DNA from: Magnetospirillum aberrantis SpK
GTDB lineage: Bacteria > Pseudomonadota > Alphaproteobacteria > Rhodospirillales > Magnetospirillaceae
Reading direction: 5' to 3'
Length of the DNA stretch: 36,972 nt
Assembly: GCF_011022235.1 (NCBI RefSeq)
Contig: NZ_JAAIYP010000041.1
Location: forward strand, 1-36,972
Of the stretch, positions 16,123 to 22,856 are shown piece by piece. Numbering within the stretch: the first letter of the stretch is position 1; every line of letters starts with the position of its first letter. Below the pieces are notes generated by a model that saw nothing but the letters and a program-made list of their open reading frames with translations, did not search any database and was not told where the DNA came from. Both the position numbers and the translations under genes were made by a program.

Positions 16123-17988
16123 TTACCCCACCAGCCCCTTCTCCATCACCGTCGCCAAGCGGCGGGCGAAGTCCACCGGGTCGGCCGGGGGTTCGCCCTC
16201 GACGATGCGGGCCTGGTCCAGCAGCAACAGCGCCGCGTCCTCGACGCCCTCGCGGCCCGAGGACTTGACCTTGTCGGCCAAGGCCTTGATCAGCGGGTGG
16301 CGGGGGTTGATCTCGAGCACGCGCGGGCTGTCGTGGTCGAGCTGGTTGTGCGCCTTCAGCAGCTTTTCCAGATGCAGGCTCATCTGCCCGGAATCGGCCA
16401 CCAGACACACCGCCGAGTTGGTCAGGCGGTCGGTGGCGCGCACGTCCTTGACCTTGCCGTCCAGGTTCAGCTTCAACGCCGCGACCAAGGTGTCCAGCGC
16501 TTCGGCCGGCGCCGCCTCGGGCTTGGCGGCCTCGGTTTCCGGGTCGGCCTGGACCTTGGACAGGTCGACGTCGCCCTGGGTGATGGCCACCAGCTTCTTG
16601 CCCTGGTACTCGCCCACCGCCGGCACCCAGAATTCGTCGATGGGGTCGGTCAGCAACAGCACCTCGACGCCCTTGGCCAGGAAGCCTTCGAGTTGCGGGC
16701 TTTTCTTCAGCGCGGCGACGTCGTCGCCGGTGGCGTAATAAAGAGCGTCCTGGCCGTCCTTCATGCGCCCCACCACCTCGTCCAGGGTGGCAAGGCCGTC
16801 GGTGGCGGTGGTGCGGAAACGGCACAGCGCCAGGATGTCGGCCTTACGCTCGAAATCCTCGTAGATGCCTTCCTTCAGCACGGCGCCGAAGGTCTCCCAG
16901 AAGGTGGCGTAGGATTCGGCGTCGTCCTCGGCCTTCTTCTTCAGTTCGGACAGCACCTTCTTCACCAGGCCGGACTTCATCTTGGCCAGCACCGGGTTGT
17001 GCTGAAGCATCTCGCGGCTGACGTTCAGCGGCAGGTCCTGGCTGTCGACCACACCGCGCACGAAGCGCAGGTACGGGGGCAACAGGCCCTCGGCCTCGTC
17101 GGTGATGAACACCCGCTTGACGTAAAGCTTGACGTGCTGCTTGCGGTCGGGATGGAAGATGTCGAACGGCTTCGATCCCGGCACGAACAACAGGCTGGTG
17201 TATTCGATGGCGCCTTCGGCCTTGGAATGGATGGTCAGCCACGGGTCGTCGAAGGCGTGCGCCACGTGGTGATAGAATTCTCTGTACTGTTCGGGCGTGA
17301 CCTCGGATTTCGAGCGGGTCCACAGGGCCGAGGCGGAATTGAGCGTCTCTTCCTTGTCGCCCTCGACCAGGATCACCGGGATGGCGATGTGGTCCGAGTA
17401 GCGCTTGACGATGGCCGACAGTCGGAAGCGGTCCAGGAACTCCTTTTCACTGTCGCGCAGCGAAAGGGTGATGGAGGCGCCGCGCGGGGCGTCCGGTTCG
17501 GGGGCGATGGTGAACTCGCCCTTGCCGTCGCTTTCCCAGCGCCAGCCGTGTTCCTCGCCGGCCTTGCGGGTGACCACCGTGACCTTGTCGGCGACCATGA
17601 AGGCGGAATAGAAGCCGACGCCGAACTGGCCGATCAGCGTCATGTCCTTTTTCGCGTCGCCGGTCAGGCGGTTCATGAAGTCGGCGGTGCCCGACTTGGC
17701 GATGGTGCCCAGGTTGGCCACCAGGTCGTCGCGGTTCATGCCGACGCCGTTGTCGGCGATGGTCAACTGTCCCGCCTCGGCGTCGGGGATCAGCCGGATA
17801 CGGTACTCGGCGCCATCGGCCACCAGCGACGGATCGGTCAGCGCGGCGTAGCGCAGCTTGTCGCAGGCGTCCGAGGCGTTGGAGATCAGCTCGCGCAGAA
17901 AGATCTCCTTGTTGGAGTAGAGCGAGTGGACGACGATATCCAGCAGCTTGGCGACTTCCGCCTGAAACTCGCGCTTCTCTTCGGCCAT
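16123..17988 (-). CDS. htpG: Molecular chaperone HtpG (Hsp90)
   Basis: A 621-aa Hsp90 ATP-dependent chaperone. The N-terminal GHKL ATPase domain shows the Asn-containing ELISNASDACDKLR, DNGVGM, and the lid motif GQFGVGFYSAF. The middle domain begins near residue 230 with DHIAIP, and FYHHVAHAFDDPW and SREMLQHNPVL follow; the C-terminal dimerisation domain ends the protein. Length is that of complete bacterial HtpG. Start ATG at 17988 has AGGGAA upstream. A heat-shock type promoter sits 50-80 nt upstream and a strong terminator follows, so it is likely monocistronic. It diverges from the ribosome hibernation gene hpf, sharing a 251-nt intergenic region. Confidence 0.98.
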   Translation of the reverse strand: MAEEKREFQAEVAKLLDIVVHSLYSNKEIFLRELISNASDACDKLRYAALTDPSLVADGAEYRIRLIPDAEAGQLTIADNGVGMNRDDLVANLGTIAKSGTADFMNRLTGDAKKDMTLIGQFGVGFYSAFMVADKVTVVTRKAGEEHGWRWESDGKGEFTIAPEPDAPRGASITLSLRDSEKEFLDRFRLSAIVKRYSDHIAIPVILVEGDKEETLNSASALWTRSKSEVTPEQYREFYHHVAHAFDDPWLTIHSKAEGAIEYTSLLFVPGSKPFDIFHPDRKQHVKLYVKRVFITDEAEGLLPPYLRFVRGVVDSQDLPLNVSREMLQHNPVLAKMKSGLVKKVLSELKKKAEDDAESYATFWETFGAVLKEGIYEDFERKADILALCRFRTTATDGLATLDEVVGRMKDGQDALYYATGDDVAALKKSPQLEGFLAKGVEVLLLTDPIDEFWVPAVGEYQGKKLVAITQGDVDLSKVQADPETEAAKPEAAPAEALDTLVAALKLNLDGKVKDVRATDRLTNSAVCLVADSGQMSLHLEKLLKAHNQLDHDSPRVLEINPRHPLIKALADKVKSSGREGVEDAALLLLDQARIVEGEPPADPVDFARRLATVMEKGLVG

Positions 17989-18044
17989 GGTCGATTCCCT
18001 GAAATTTTAACGGTCTGCCATTCCCGCCATGCGCGGGCGACTTG

Positions 18045-18073
18045 ATATGAGGGAGGGTCGTCGAGGTTGCAAG
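18045..18073 (-). promoter_or_regulatory. Putative RpoH (sigma-32) promoter of htpG
   Basis: On the minus strand CTTGCAA (18073-18067) is followed, 17 nt after CTTG, by CCTCATAT (18052-18045). This fits the alphaproteobacterial heat-shock pattern of CTTG with a C-rich then AT-rich -10 region. The start would be near 18037, giving a leader of about 50 nt. Confidence 0.5.
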
Positions 18074-18115
18074 TGCGCGCGTAATCCAGAAAAATGAAAG
18101 GTCCACGCATCGGCG

Positions 18116-18144
18116 TTGCTCTCGCCCGGTCAAATCGGTATGTA
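18116..18144 (+). promoter_or_regulatory. Putative promoter of hpf
   Basis: TTGCTC (18116-18121) and TATGTA (18139-18144) are 17 nt apart, with TATAGC overlapping at 18143-18148. The start near 18151 leaves a leader of about 90 nt that contains a CCCC/GGGG hairpin at 18150-18166. Confidence 0.5.
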
Positions 18145-18239
18145 TAGCGGCCCCGAAAGTGGGGTCGAGCCATGCTCGCGGAATTTTTCGCCGCCAACAA
18201 CCTACGCCGGGCGGCATTTTGAGAAAGCAGGAGACGTTC

Positions 18240-18593
18240 ATGCAGATTCCTCTCCAGATCACCTTTCACGGGATCGACCACTCGGATGCCGCCGAAGAGC
18301 GCATCCGCGAGAAGGTGGCCAAGCTGGAGCAGTTCTTCGACCGCATCACCAGCTGCCGGGTGGCGGTGGAACGCAGCCACAAGAACACGTCGAACCTGCA
18401 CCAGAAGGGTGAAGACTTTCACATCCGCATCGACCTGGTGGTGCCGGGTTCCGAGCTGGTGGTGAAGCGTGCTTCGGAAGAACACGAAGACATCTATGGC
18501 GCGCTCAAGGGTGCCTTCGGCGCCATGGAGCGTCAGCTCAAGGAATACGCCGCCCGCGCTCGCGGCGACGTCAAGACCCGCGCCCAGGCCTAA
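18240..18593 (+). CDS. hpf: Ribosome hibernation factor, HPF/RaiA family (short form)
   Basis: A 117-aa protein of the HPF/YfiA (sigma-54 modulation, S30AE) family that binds the 30S decoding region and silences ribosomes in starvation. It opens MQIPLQITFHGID and contains AAEERIREKVAKLEQFFDRI, RVAVERSH, and FHIRIDLVVPG, the beta-alpha-beta pattern of the family; EEHEDIYGALKGAFGAMERQL forms the second helix. It ends at 117 aa and so lacks the C-terminal dimerisation domain of the long HPF that many alphaproteobacteria carry. Start ATG at 18240 has CAGGAGA 7 nt upstream. It has its own promoter, and a GC-rich hairpin follows, so it appears to be transcribed alone. Confidence 0.9.
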   Translation: MQIPLQITFHGIDHSDAAEERIREKVAKLEQFFDRITSCRVAVERSHKNTSNLHQKGEDFHIRIDLVVPGSELVVKRASEEHEDIYGALKGAFGAMERQLKEYAARARGDVKTRAQA

Positions 18594-18611
18594 CAGGCCG
18601 TCGCGCGGAAC

Positions 18612-18640
18612 GGGAAGCGGAGGGCAAGACGCCGCTTCCC
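18612..18640 (+). terminator. GC-rich hairpin downstream of hpf
   Basis: GGGAAGCGG (18612-18620) and CCGCTTCCC (18632-18640) form a perfect 9-bp stem with an 11-nt loop, 19 nt after the hpf stop. No T run follows on either strand, so this may be an RNA-stabilising 3' structure or a weak terminator. Confidence 0.45.
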
Positions 18641-18745
18641 TGTGGCGATGGGGTCGGCCGGATCGGAACGCGGTCCGGCACAGGCCTTCCCTGATGCCAA
18701 AATCCCCCAACGTATCGGTATTTCCGATTACGCCGTCTTGCGCTG

Positions 18746-18774
18746 TTGATGTTCAGGCGCAGGTGCGCTAGAAG
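18746..18774 (+). promoter_or_regulatory. Possible promoter of the LysR gene
   Basis: TTGATG (18746-18751) and TAGAAG (18769-18774) are 17 nt apart, about 57 nt before the LysR start codon. Both elements are imperfect. Confidence 0.3.
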
Positions 18775-18831
18775 TCCGCGCGGATTTTCGCGGGTGCGGC
18801 AGGGTGGCCGCGACCGCTGGTGGACCTTGCG

Positions 18832-19689
18832 ATGAACATCGACCTAGCCCGTACCTTCCTGGAAATCGTCGAGACCGGCAACTTCAACAAGGCTGCCGAG
18901 CGGCTGGACGTGACCCAGTCCACCGTGTCCATGCGCATCAAGGCGCTGGAGGACGAATTGGGCCGGCCGCTGTTCGTGCGTTCCAAGGCCGGCACCGAGC
19001 TGACCGCCGCCGGCATGCAGTTCCGCCGCTATGCCACCTCGCTGGTACGGGTGTGGGAACAGGCGCGCCAGGAAATCGCCCTGCCGCCCGGTTTCAAGAC
19101 CGTGCTGAACGTCGGCGGCCAGTTCTCGCTGTGGGATCGTCTGTTGGTGCAATGGATTCCGTGGATGCGCACGGCGTTGCCCGATGTGGCGCTGCGGGCC
19201 GAGGTCGGCCTGTCGGAAGGCATGATGCGCCAGTTGACCGAGGGGTTGCTGGATATCGGCGTCATGTACAGCCCCGTCTCGCGTCCCGGCCTGCACATCG
19301 AAAAGCTGTTGGAAGAACGGCTGATCATGGTTTCGACCCGTCGCCGCGGTGTCGCCGATTGGGACGACAATTACGTGTTCGTCGATTGGGGCCCCGAGTT
19401 CCGTCAAGGTCACGGCCAGGCTTTTCCCGATCTCAAGACCCCTGCGGTGTCGGTGGGGTTGGGGGCCTTGGGGCTGCAACATATCCTGTCCTATGGCGGC
19501 ACCGGCTATTTCCCCATGCGCGCCGTGCGCTCCTACCTCGCCTCGGGCCGGTTGTTCGAAGTTGCCGACGCCCCCGAATTCCGCCGTCCCGCCTGGCTGG
19601 TCTACAGCCAGGACGAAAGCGCCGCCGACTGGTTCTCCACCGCGCTGGATGGGCTGCGTTACGTAGCGTCGCTGGAAAGCGAGGACTGA
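18832..19689 (+). CDS. LysR family transcriptional regulator
   Basis: A 285-aa LysR-type DNA-binding regulator. The winged helix-turn-helix occupies residues 1-60, with LARTFLEIVETGNFNKAAERL and VTQSTVSMRIKALEDELG (quoted in parts) matching the family N-terminus. A linker helix and a periplasmic-binding-protein-like effector domain follow, with GLLDIGVMY around 140 and ALGLQHILSYGG near 215. Start ATG at 18832 is preferred over the GTG at 18820, as most members begin MNIDLARTF. Neighbours on both sides are unrelated (hpf before; a small gene on the opposite strand after), so no target can be assigned. Ligand is unknown. Confidence 0.9.
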   Translation: MNIDLARTFLEIVETGNFNKAAERLDVTQSTVSMRIKALEDELGRPLFVRSKAGTELTAAGMQFRRYATSLVRVWEQARQEIALPPGFKTVLNVGGQFSLWDRLLVQWIPWMRTALPDVALRAEVGLSEGMMRQLTEGLLDIGVMYSPVSRPGLHIEKLLEERLIMVSTRRRGVADWDDNYVFVDWGPEFRQGHGQAFPDLKTPAVSVGLGALGLQHILSYGGTGYFPMRAVRSYLASGRLFEVADAPEFRRPAWLVYSQDESAADWFSTALDGLRYVASLESED

Positions 19690-19695
19690 TCCCAA

Positions 19696-19720
19696 GAAAA
19701 ACCCCCGCCGAAGCGGGGGT
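19696..19720 (-). terminator. Intrinsic terminator of the small gene at 19762-20013
   Basis: ACCCCCGC (19701-19708) pairs with GCGGGGGT (19713-19720) around a 4-nt loop. On the minus strand it ends in TTTTT (19701-19697). It is 41 nt past the stop of the minus-strand gene and 6 nt from the LysR stop, so it separates the two convergent genes. Confidence 0.75.
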
Positions 19721-19761
19721 GAAGGTCGTTCACGAGAGGCAGAGCGGCCCAGGGAGAAGGT

Positions 19762-20013
19762 TCAGCGCAGCCTGCTGCGCATGTCGTCCAGGAAAGACCA
19801 CACCTGATGGGGCTGGAGACCGTCGCGGGCCATGACGCGGCGCACCAGATCGTCGTCCATCAGTTCGTCCAGGCTGGGTTCGTCGTTGCCGATGAAATCC
19901 ATTTTCCGCGGCGACATGGCACGAGCCGAGAAAGCCTTTTGTGCAAGGGTGGACTGGACGCCGGCCCGGCATTCACGCGGGGTGGCGGCGGGCGAACAGG
20001 TGTTGTGCATCAT
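19762..20013 (-). CDS. Small hypothetical protein (83 aa)
   Basis: An 83-aa protein of unrecognised family. The N-terminal third (MMHNTCSPAATPRECRAG) contains two cysteines and is poorly structured; residues 33-83, from MSPRKMDFIGNDEPSLDEL, form an acidic then basic helical region ending DDMRSRLR. Start ATG at 20013 has GGAAGGGGG upstream; internal ATGs at 20010 and about 19917 are alternatives. A terminator follows. Upstream is an AT-rich region with repeated TGTCKAT boxes, which suggests that its expression is under specific control. There is no signal peptide or membrane segment. No function is proposed. Confidence 0.6.
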   Translation of the reverse strand: MMHNTCSPAATPRECRAGVQSTLAQKAFSARAMSPRKMDFIGNDEPSLDELMDDDLVRRVMARDGLQPHQVWSFLDDMRSRLR

Positions 20014-20073
20014 GTGTGCCCCCTTCCAGTTGCTGTGGACGATAGGTGATTCATAAACGGATACCCGGTGTTC

Positions 20074-20138
20074 TGTCTATCTGTTCCTTGGTATCAGTAT
20101 GTAGACAATTTTGTCTATTTTGTGTCGATCTTGTCGAT
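20074..20138. promoter_or_regulatory. Cluster of TGTCKAT boxes with palindrome TAGACAATTTTGTCTA
   Basis: An AT-rich stretch upstream of the small gene holds TGTCTAT at 20074-20080 and 20112-20118, TGTCGAT at 20123-20129 and 20132-20138, and an inverted TAGACA at 20102-20107 that pairs with the 20112 box as a perfect 16-bp palindrome (20102-20117). Further CGACA copies lie at 20143-20152. GGTATCAG also occurs twice (20090-20097, 20184-20191). The pattern suggests binding of a dimeric regulator to several sites. The regulator is not identifiable. Confidence 0.5.
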
Positions 20139-20187
20139 TACTGCGACACGACATAGGGTTTTTGCCGGGCATTCTCCGACTTAGGTA

Positions 20188-20787
20188 TCAGATAGTGCCC
20201 CTCTCCCTTCCCGACAAGGGGGGAAGCATACCCCGTTCGCCCAGGACCGCGTCGGAAAGCAGGACATAGCGGCTACGCGCTTCGGGTAGTTGGTAGTGCC
20301 ACCATTCGTGCGGGTTGTACTCCCAGCCGGCGGCGACCATCACTCCCAACAGCAGGGCGCGGTTGCGCTGGGCCTCGGGTGGGATGTCCAGGCGACCGTG
20401 GTGGGATCGCGGCGTGAAGGCGTCGAAAGCGGTGCCCATGTCCAGTTCCCGTCCGCTTTCCGCTTCCGTCAGCGTCAGGTCGACGGCGACGCCGAAGGAA
20501 TGGGCGGAACCTTGACGGGGGTCGGCCAGGAATTCGGGGTCCGGGGTGTGGTTCCACAAGATCCATTGCGCCTCGGCCGGGCGGAATGCGTCGAAGATCT
20601 TGAAGCGCAGGCCCAGGGGCCGCGCCAGTTCCACCGCACGGGTCAGGGCGGCGGCGGCTTCGGCGTGCAGGAAGCATCCGGCGTCGGGGCCATAGACCGG
20701 CCGGCCGGTGAAATTGTCGGCGGTGGCATAGGACAGGCAGAGGTCGACGGCGAAATCCTCGGCGGCGACGGGAACCAGCGGGTGCAT
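20188..20787 (-). CDS. ddpX: D-alanyl-D-alanine dipeptidase (VanX/DdpX family)
   Basis: A 199-aa zinc dipeptidase of peptidase family M15D. The zinc-binding signature SxHxxGxAxD is present as SAHSFGVAVD (H96, D103), and the catalytic Glu and third zinc ligand appear as EWWHY (E161, H164). The DAFRP segment with R69 matches the substrate-orienting arginine. It would hydrolyse free D-Ala-D-Ala. There is no signal peptide, as in E. coli DdpX, so it acts in the cytoplasm. Start ATG at 20787 has AAGGAG 6 nt upstream. No vanH/vanA-like ligase genes surround it, so a recycling or catabolic role fits better than glycopeptide resistance. It diverges from tsaB, 69 nt away. Confidence 0.93.
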   Translation of the reverse strand: MHPLVPVAAEDFAVDLCLSYATADNFTGRPVYGPDAGCFLHAEAAAALTRAVELARPLGLRFKIFDAFRPAEAQWILWNHTPDPEFLADPRQGSAHSFGVAVDLTLTEAESGRELDMGTAFDAFTPRSHHGRLDIPPEAQRNRALLLGVMVAAGWEYNPHEWWHYQLPEARSRYVLLSDAVLGERGMLPPLSGRERGTI

Positions 20788-20856
20788 CGCTTCTCCTTTT
20801 CAAGGGCGGGCGGGCAGAGCAGTATAGCGCGGCCTTTCCTAACGATGGTTTTCCCG

Positions 20857-21519
20857 ATGATCGTTCTTGCCCTTGATTCCGCCACGTCGGCCTGTTCGGC
20901 CGCGCTTTGGCGGGATGGCGCCGTCGTGGCGCGCCGCTTCGCCGCCATGTCGCGCGGTCAGAGTGAAGTCCTGGTGCCCATGGTCGCCGAGGTGATGGCC
21001 GAAGCCGGGCTGGATTTTTCCGCTCTCGACCTGTTGGCGGTGACGGTGGGGCCGGGGGCGTTCACCGGCATCCGTATCGGGCTGGCGACGGCGCGGGCGT
21101 TGGCTCTGGCGGCGGCCAAGCCGCTGGCCGGGGTCGCCACGCCCGAGGCGGTGGCGGCGGCGGTGCCGGCGCAGGAACGGGCGGGGCGAACCGTCCTGGC
21201 CCTGTTGGATTCCCGTCGCGAGGAAGTGTGGGTCCAGGCCTTCGACGCCGACCTTGCGCCGTTGTGGCCGGTTCGTGCCCTGACGCCGCCTCAGGTGATG
21301 GCGCTTGATCTGGGGCCGGTGGTGCTGGCCGGCGACGCCTGCGACCTGGTGGCGCCATCGATGCCCGACGCGGTGGTGGCGTCTTCGCCGGGGGCGCCCG
21401 ACGCGGCGGTGGTCGCGGCCCTGGCGGCGCGGCATTGGGCGGCGGGGACGGCGTTGCCGCCCGAACCGCTTTACCTGCGCGAGGCGGACGTGACCATGCC
21501 GAAATGTCCGACACCATGA
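20857..21519 (+). CDS. tsaB: tRNA t6A biosynthesis protein TsaB
   Basis: A 220-aa member of the ASKHA-fold TsaB family. It partners TsaD and TsaE to add threonylcarbamoyl to A37 of ANN-decoding tRNAs. The protein opens MIVLALDSATSACSAAL and has GQSEVLVPMVAEVMAEAGL and the family hallmark VTVGPGAFTGIRIGLATARA (near residues 65-85). The start may also be ATG 20845 (four residues longer); 20857 is chosen because TsaB proteins begin directly with the first beta strand. It overlaps rimI by 4 nt (ATGA at 21516), a common alphaproteobacterial arrangement in which tsaB and rimI are translationally coupled. Confidence 0.93.
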   Translation: MIVLALDSATSACSAALWRDGAVVARRFAAMSRGQSEVLVPMVAEVMAEAGLDFSALDLLAVTVGPGAFTGIRIGLATARALALAAAKPLAGVATPEAVAAAVPAQERAGRTVLALLDSRREEVWVQAFDADLAPLWPVRALTPPQVMALDLGPVVLAGDACDLVAPSMPDAVVASSPGAPDAAVVAALAARHWAAGTALPPEPLYLREADVTMPKCPTP

Positions 21520-21995
21520 TCGAATTGCTTGCGGCGTCCTTGGCCCATGCCGAGCTTTTGGCCGGTATGCACAGGATTTGCTTCGCCGATGCTTGGGACG
21601 CCAAGGCCATGGCCGACCTGTTGGCCATGCCGGGGGTGACGGCGCTGATCGCGGTGGACGGGCGGTCGTTGGCGCCATCGACGCGGCCGCCCGGCCCGGC
21701 GGGGTTCGTGCTGTGGCGGGTTGTCGCCGACGAGGCGGAAATCCTGTCCATCGCCGTGTTGCCGCCGTGGCGTCGAGGCGGCTTGGGCCGGCAATTGCTG
21801 GAGGCGGCGTCGGTCGCCGCGTGCCGGGCCGGGGCCGGAAACATGTTCCTGGAAGCCGCGACCGGCAACGTTGCCGCGTTGACTCTGTACGAAAAACACG
21901 GTTTCGTGCGGGTCGGATTACGCAAGGCCTATTATGGCGATCAAGACGCGGTGGTGATGCGCCGCGATCTCGATGTATCTACTTCTTGCGAATGA
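21516..21995 (+). CDS. rimI: Ribosomal protein alanine N-acetyltransferase RimI family (GNAT)
   Basis: A 159-aa GNAT acetyltransferase. The acetyl-CoA binding region ILSIAVLPPWRRGGLGRQLL (about residues 70-90) has the R/Q-x-x-G-x-G/A pattern, and ALTLYEKHGFVRVG (120-135) is the typical RimI C-terminal motif. RimI acetylates the N-terminal Ala of ribosomal protein S18. The start is set at the ATG overlapping the tsaB stop; the ATG at 21504 is an alternative that adds MSDT. The 3' end runs 17 nt past the stop codon of the convergent tusA-like gene, so the two transcripts overlap. Its position after tsaB is conserved in alphaproteobacteria. Confidence 0.87.
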   Translation: MIELLAASLAHAELLAGMHRICFADAWDAKAMADLLAMPGVTALIAVDGRSLAPSTRPPGPAGFVLWRVVADEAEILSIAVLPPWRRGGLGRQLLEAASVAACRAGAGNMFLEAATGNVAALTLYEKHGFVRVGLRKAYYGDQDAVVMRRDLDVSTSCE

Positions 21996-22227
21996 TCAAT
22001 CGATGGACGCCGGTGCTGTCGTCGTCATTTTCCGGGGTCAGGGATTCGACGATATGTCCTAGTTCGGAAACGGATTTCGGGACATTGGTCAAAGGTTCGA
22101 TTCCTTGCAGACGGACCTCCAGCGTCTCGCCCGGCGCCATCCTTTCCACCAGCAACTTAGTGCGGACGAAGGTCATCGGGCAGAGCTCTGATGTGATGTC
22201 AAGGTAGTAGTTGGCCTTCTCAGTCAT
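21979..22227 (-). CDS. TusA-like sulfurtransferase family protein
   Basis: An 82-aa protein of the TusA/SirA/YedF fold, a small carrier of sulfane sulfur or an uncharacterised relative. It has YYLDITSELCPMTFVRTK, with the active-site Cys at 16; the usual CPxP is CPMT here. The rest fits the beta-alpha-beta pattern, with GETLEVRLQGIEPLTNVPKS and a C-terminal strand ending HRLIIRKK. Start ATG at 22227 is preferred because upstream Met residues add sequence that overlaps the promoter region. The last 17 nt of the gene overlap rimI, which is convergent. It diverges from mucR. The sulfur-relay target is unknown. Confidence 0.85.
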   Translation of the reverse strand: MTEKANYYLDITSELCPMTFVRTKLLVERMAPGETLEVRLQGIEPLTNVPKSVSELGHIVESLTPENDDDSTGVHRLIIRKK

Positions 22228-22261
22228 GCAAATCCCGCCAGATCGGTTTTTCATAATGGTT

Positions 22262-22291
22262 ATTGCCTGGGGCAATTAAAGGAATTATATA
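22262..22291 (+). promoter_or_regulatory. Promoter of mucR with overlapping inverted repeat
   Basis: TTGCCT (22263-22268) and TATATA (22286-22291) are exactly 17 nt apart. The -35 box lies inside a perfect inverted repeat ATTGCC-TGG-GGCAAT (22262-22276). A repressor, possibly MucR itself, could bind here. The start is expected near 22298, shortly before the ATG. Confidence 0.65.
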
Positions 22292-22326
22292 CCCCGGAAT
22301 TCGTTGTAATTGGAGGTATGCTCTCG

Positions 22327-22755
22327 ATGTCGGAGCGTTCGAATACCAGCGACCTGTTGACGCTCACCACTGAAATCGTGGCGGCGCATGTCGCCAACAA
22401 CACCGTCGCGGTCAGCGACCTGCCGCAGCTGATCAACGAGGTTTACCGGACCTTGTGCTCGGTCGGCAACGCCCCGGCCGCGCCCGAACGCCCGCAGCCG
22501 GCGGTTCCGGTCAAGAAGTCGGTGAACCCCGATTACATCATCTGCCTTGAGGACGGCAAGAAGCTGAAGATGCTGAAGCGTCACCTCAAGACCGCCTACA
22601 ACATGACGCCCGAGGAATACCGGGAGCGCTGGGGCCTGCCGGCCGACTATCCCATGGTTGCCCCCAACTATGCCCAGCACCGGTCCAGCCTGGCCAAGAA
22701 GATCGGCCTGGGCACCAAGCCGCGCAAGCGCCCGGCGGCCAAGCGCGCCGGTTGA
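22327..22755 (+). CDS. Ros/MucR family transcriptional regulator
   Basis: A 142-aa regulator of the Ros/MucR family, which binds AT-rich promoter DNA and often represses its own gene. The N-terminal helical part (DLLTLTTEIVAAHVANN, ELPQLINEVYRTL-like) is followed by the DNA-binding domain with DYIICLEDGKKLKMLKRHL and MTPEEYRERWGLP, then PMVAPNYAQHRSSLAKKIGLG and a basic tail. In the zinc-finger positions the sequence reads C-x2-D-x9-H-x4-Y, so two of the four classical C2H2 ligands are substituted. Start ATG at 22327 is favoured over 22318 because GGAGG at 22312-22316 is at the right distance. A strong terminator follows. It is placed between the tusA-like gene and fur. Confidence 0.9.
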   Translation: MSERSNTSDLLTLTTEIVAAHVANNTVAVSDLPQLINEVYRTLCSVGNAPAAPERPQPAVPVKKSVNPDYIICLEDGKKLKMLKRHLKTAYNMTPEEYRERWGLPADYPMVAPNYAQHRSSLAKKIGLGTKPRKRPAAKRAG

Positions 22756-22781
22756 GCCAGGTTGCGGTCACCGCGTCGAAG

Positions 22782-22820
22782 GGCGCCACGGGCCGTTTGC
22801 CCGTGGCGCCTTTTGGTTTT
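22782..22820 (+). terminator. Intrinsic terminator of mucR
   Basis: A perfect 12-bp stem (GGCGCCACGGGC at 22782-22793, complement at 22799-22810) has a 5-nt loop and is followed by TTTTGGTTTT. It starts 27 nt after the mucR stop and only 36 nt separate the T run from the fur ATG. The T run overlaps the proposed -35 box of fur. Confidence 0.9.
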
Positions 22821-22840
22821 ATAGTCGCGAACCGTAGAAG
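22813..22840 (+). promoter_or_regulatory. Possible promoter of fur
   Basis: TTGGTT (22813-22818) and TAGAAG (22835-22840) are 16 nt apart. Because a strong terminator ends directly upstream, a fur promoter must lie in this short gap or fur must depend on read-through. The leader would be only about 10 nt. Confidence 0.35.
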
Positions 22841-22856
22841 ATTCTAAAGGTCTGGC

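Noticed and set aside
16120-18045. 641-codon open frame antisense to htpG
   Set aside because: Composition-driven shadow of htpG; it covers the whole gene and reads as His/Gln/Gly/Val-rich noise without motifs.
20188-20787. ddpX as part of a vancomycin-resistance cluster
   Set aside because: No vanH, vanA-type ligase or vanRS genes are nearby; the cytoplasmic dipeptidase alone fits D-Ala-D-Ala turnover.
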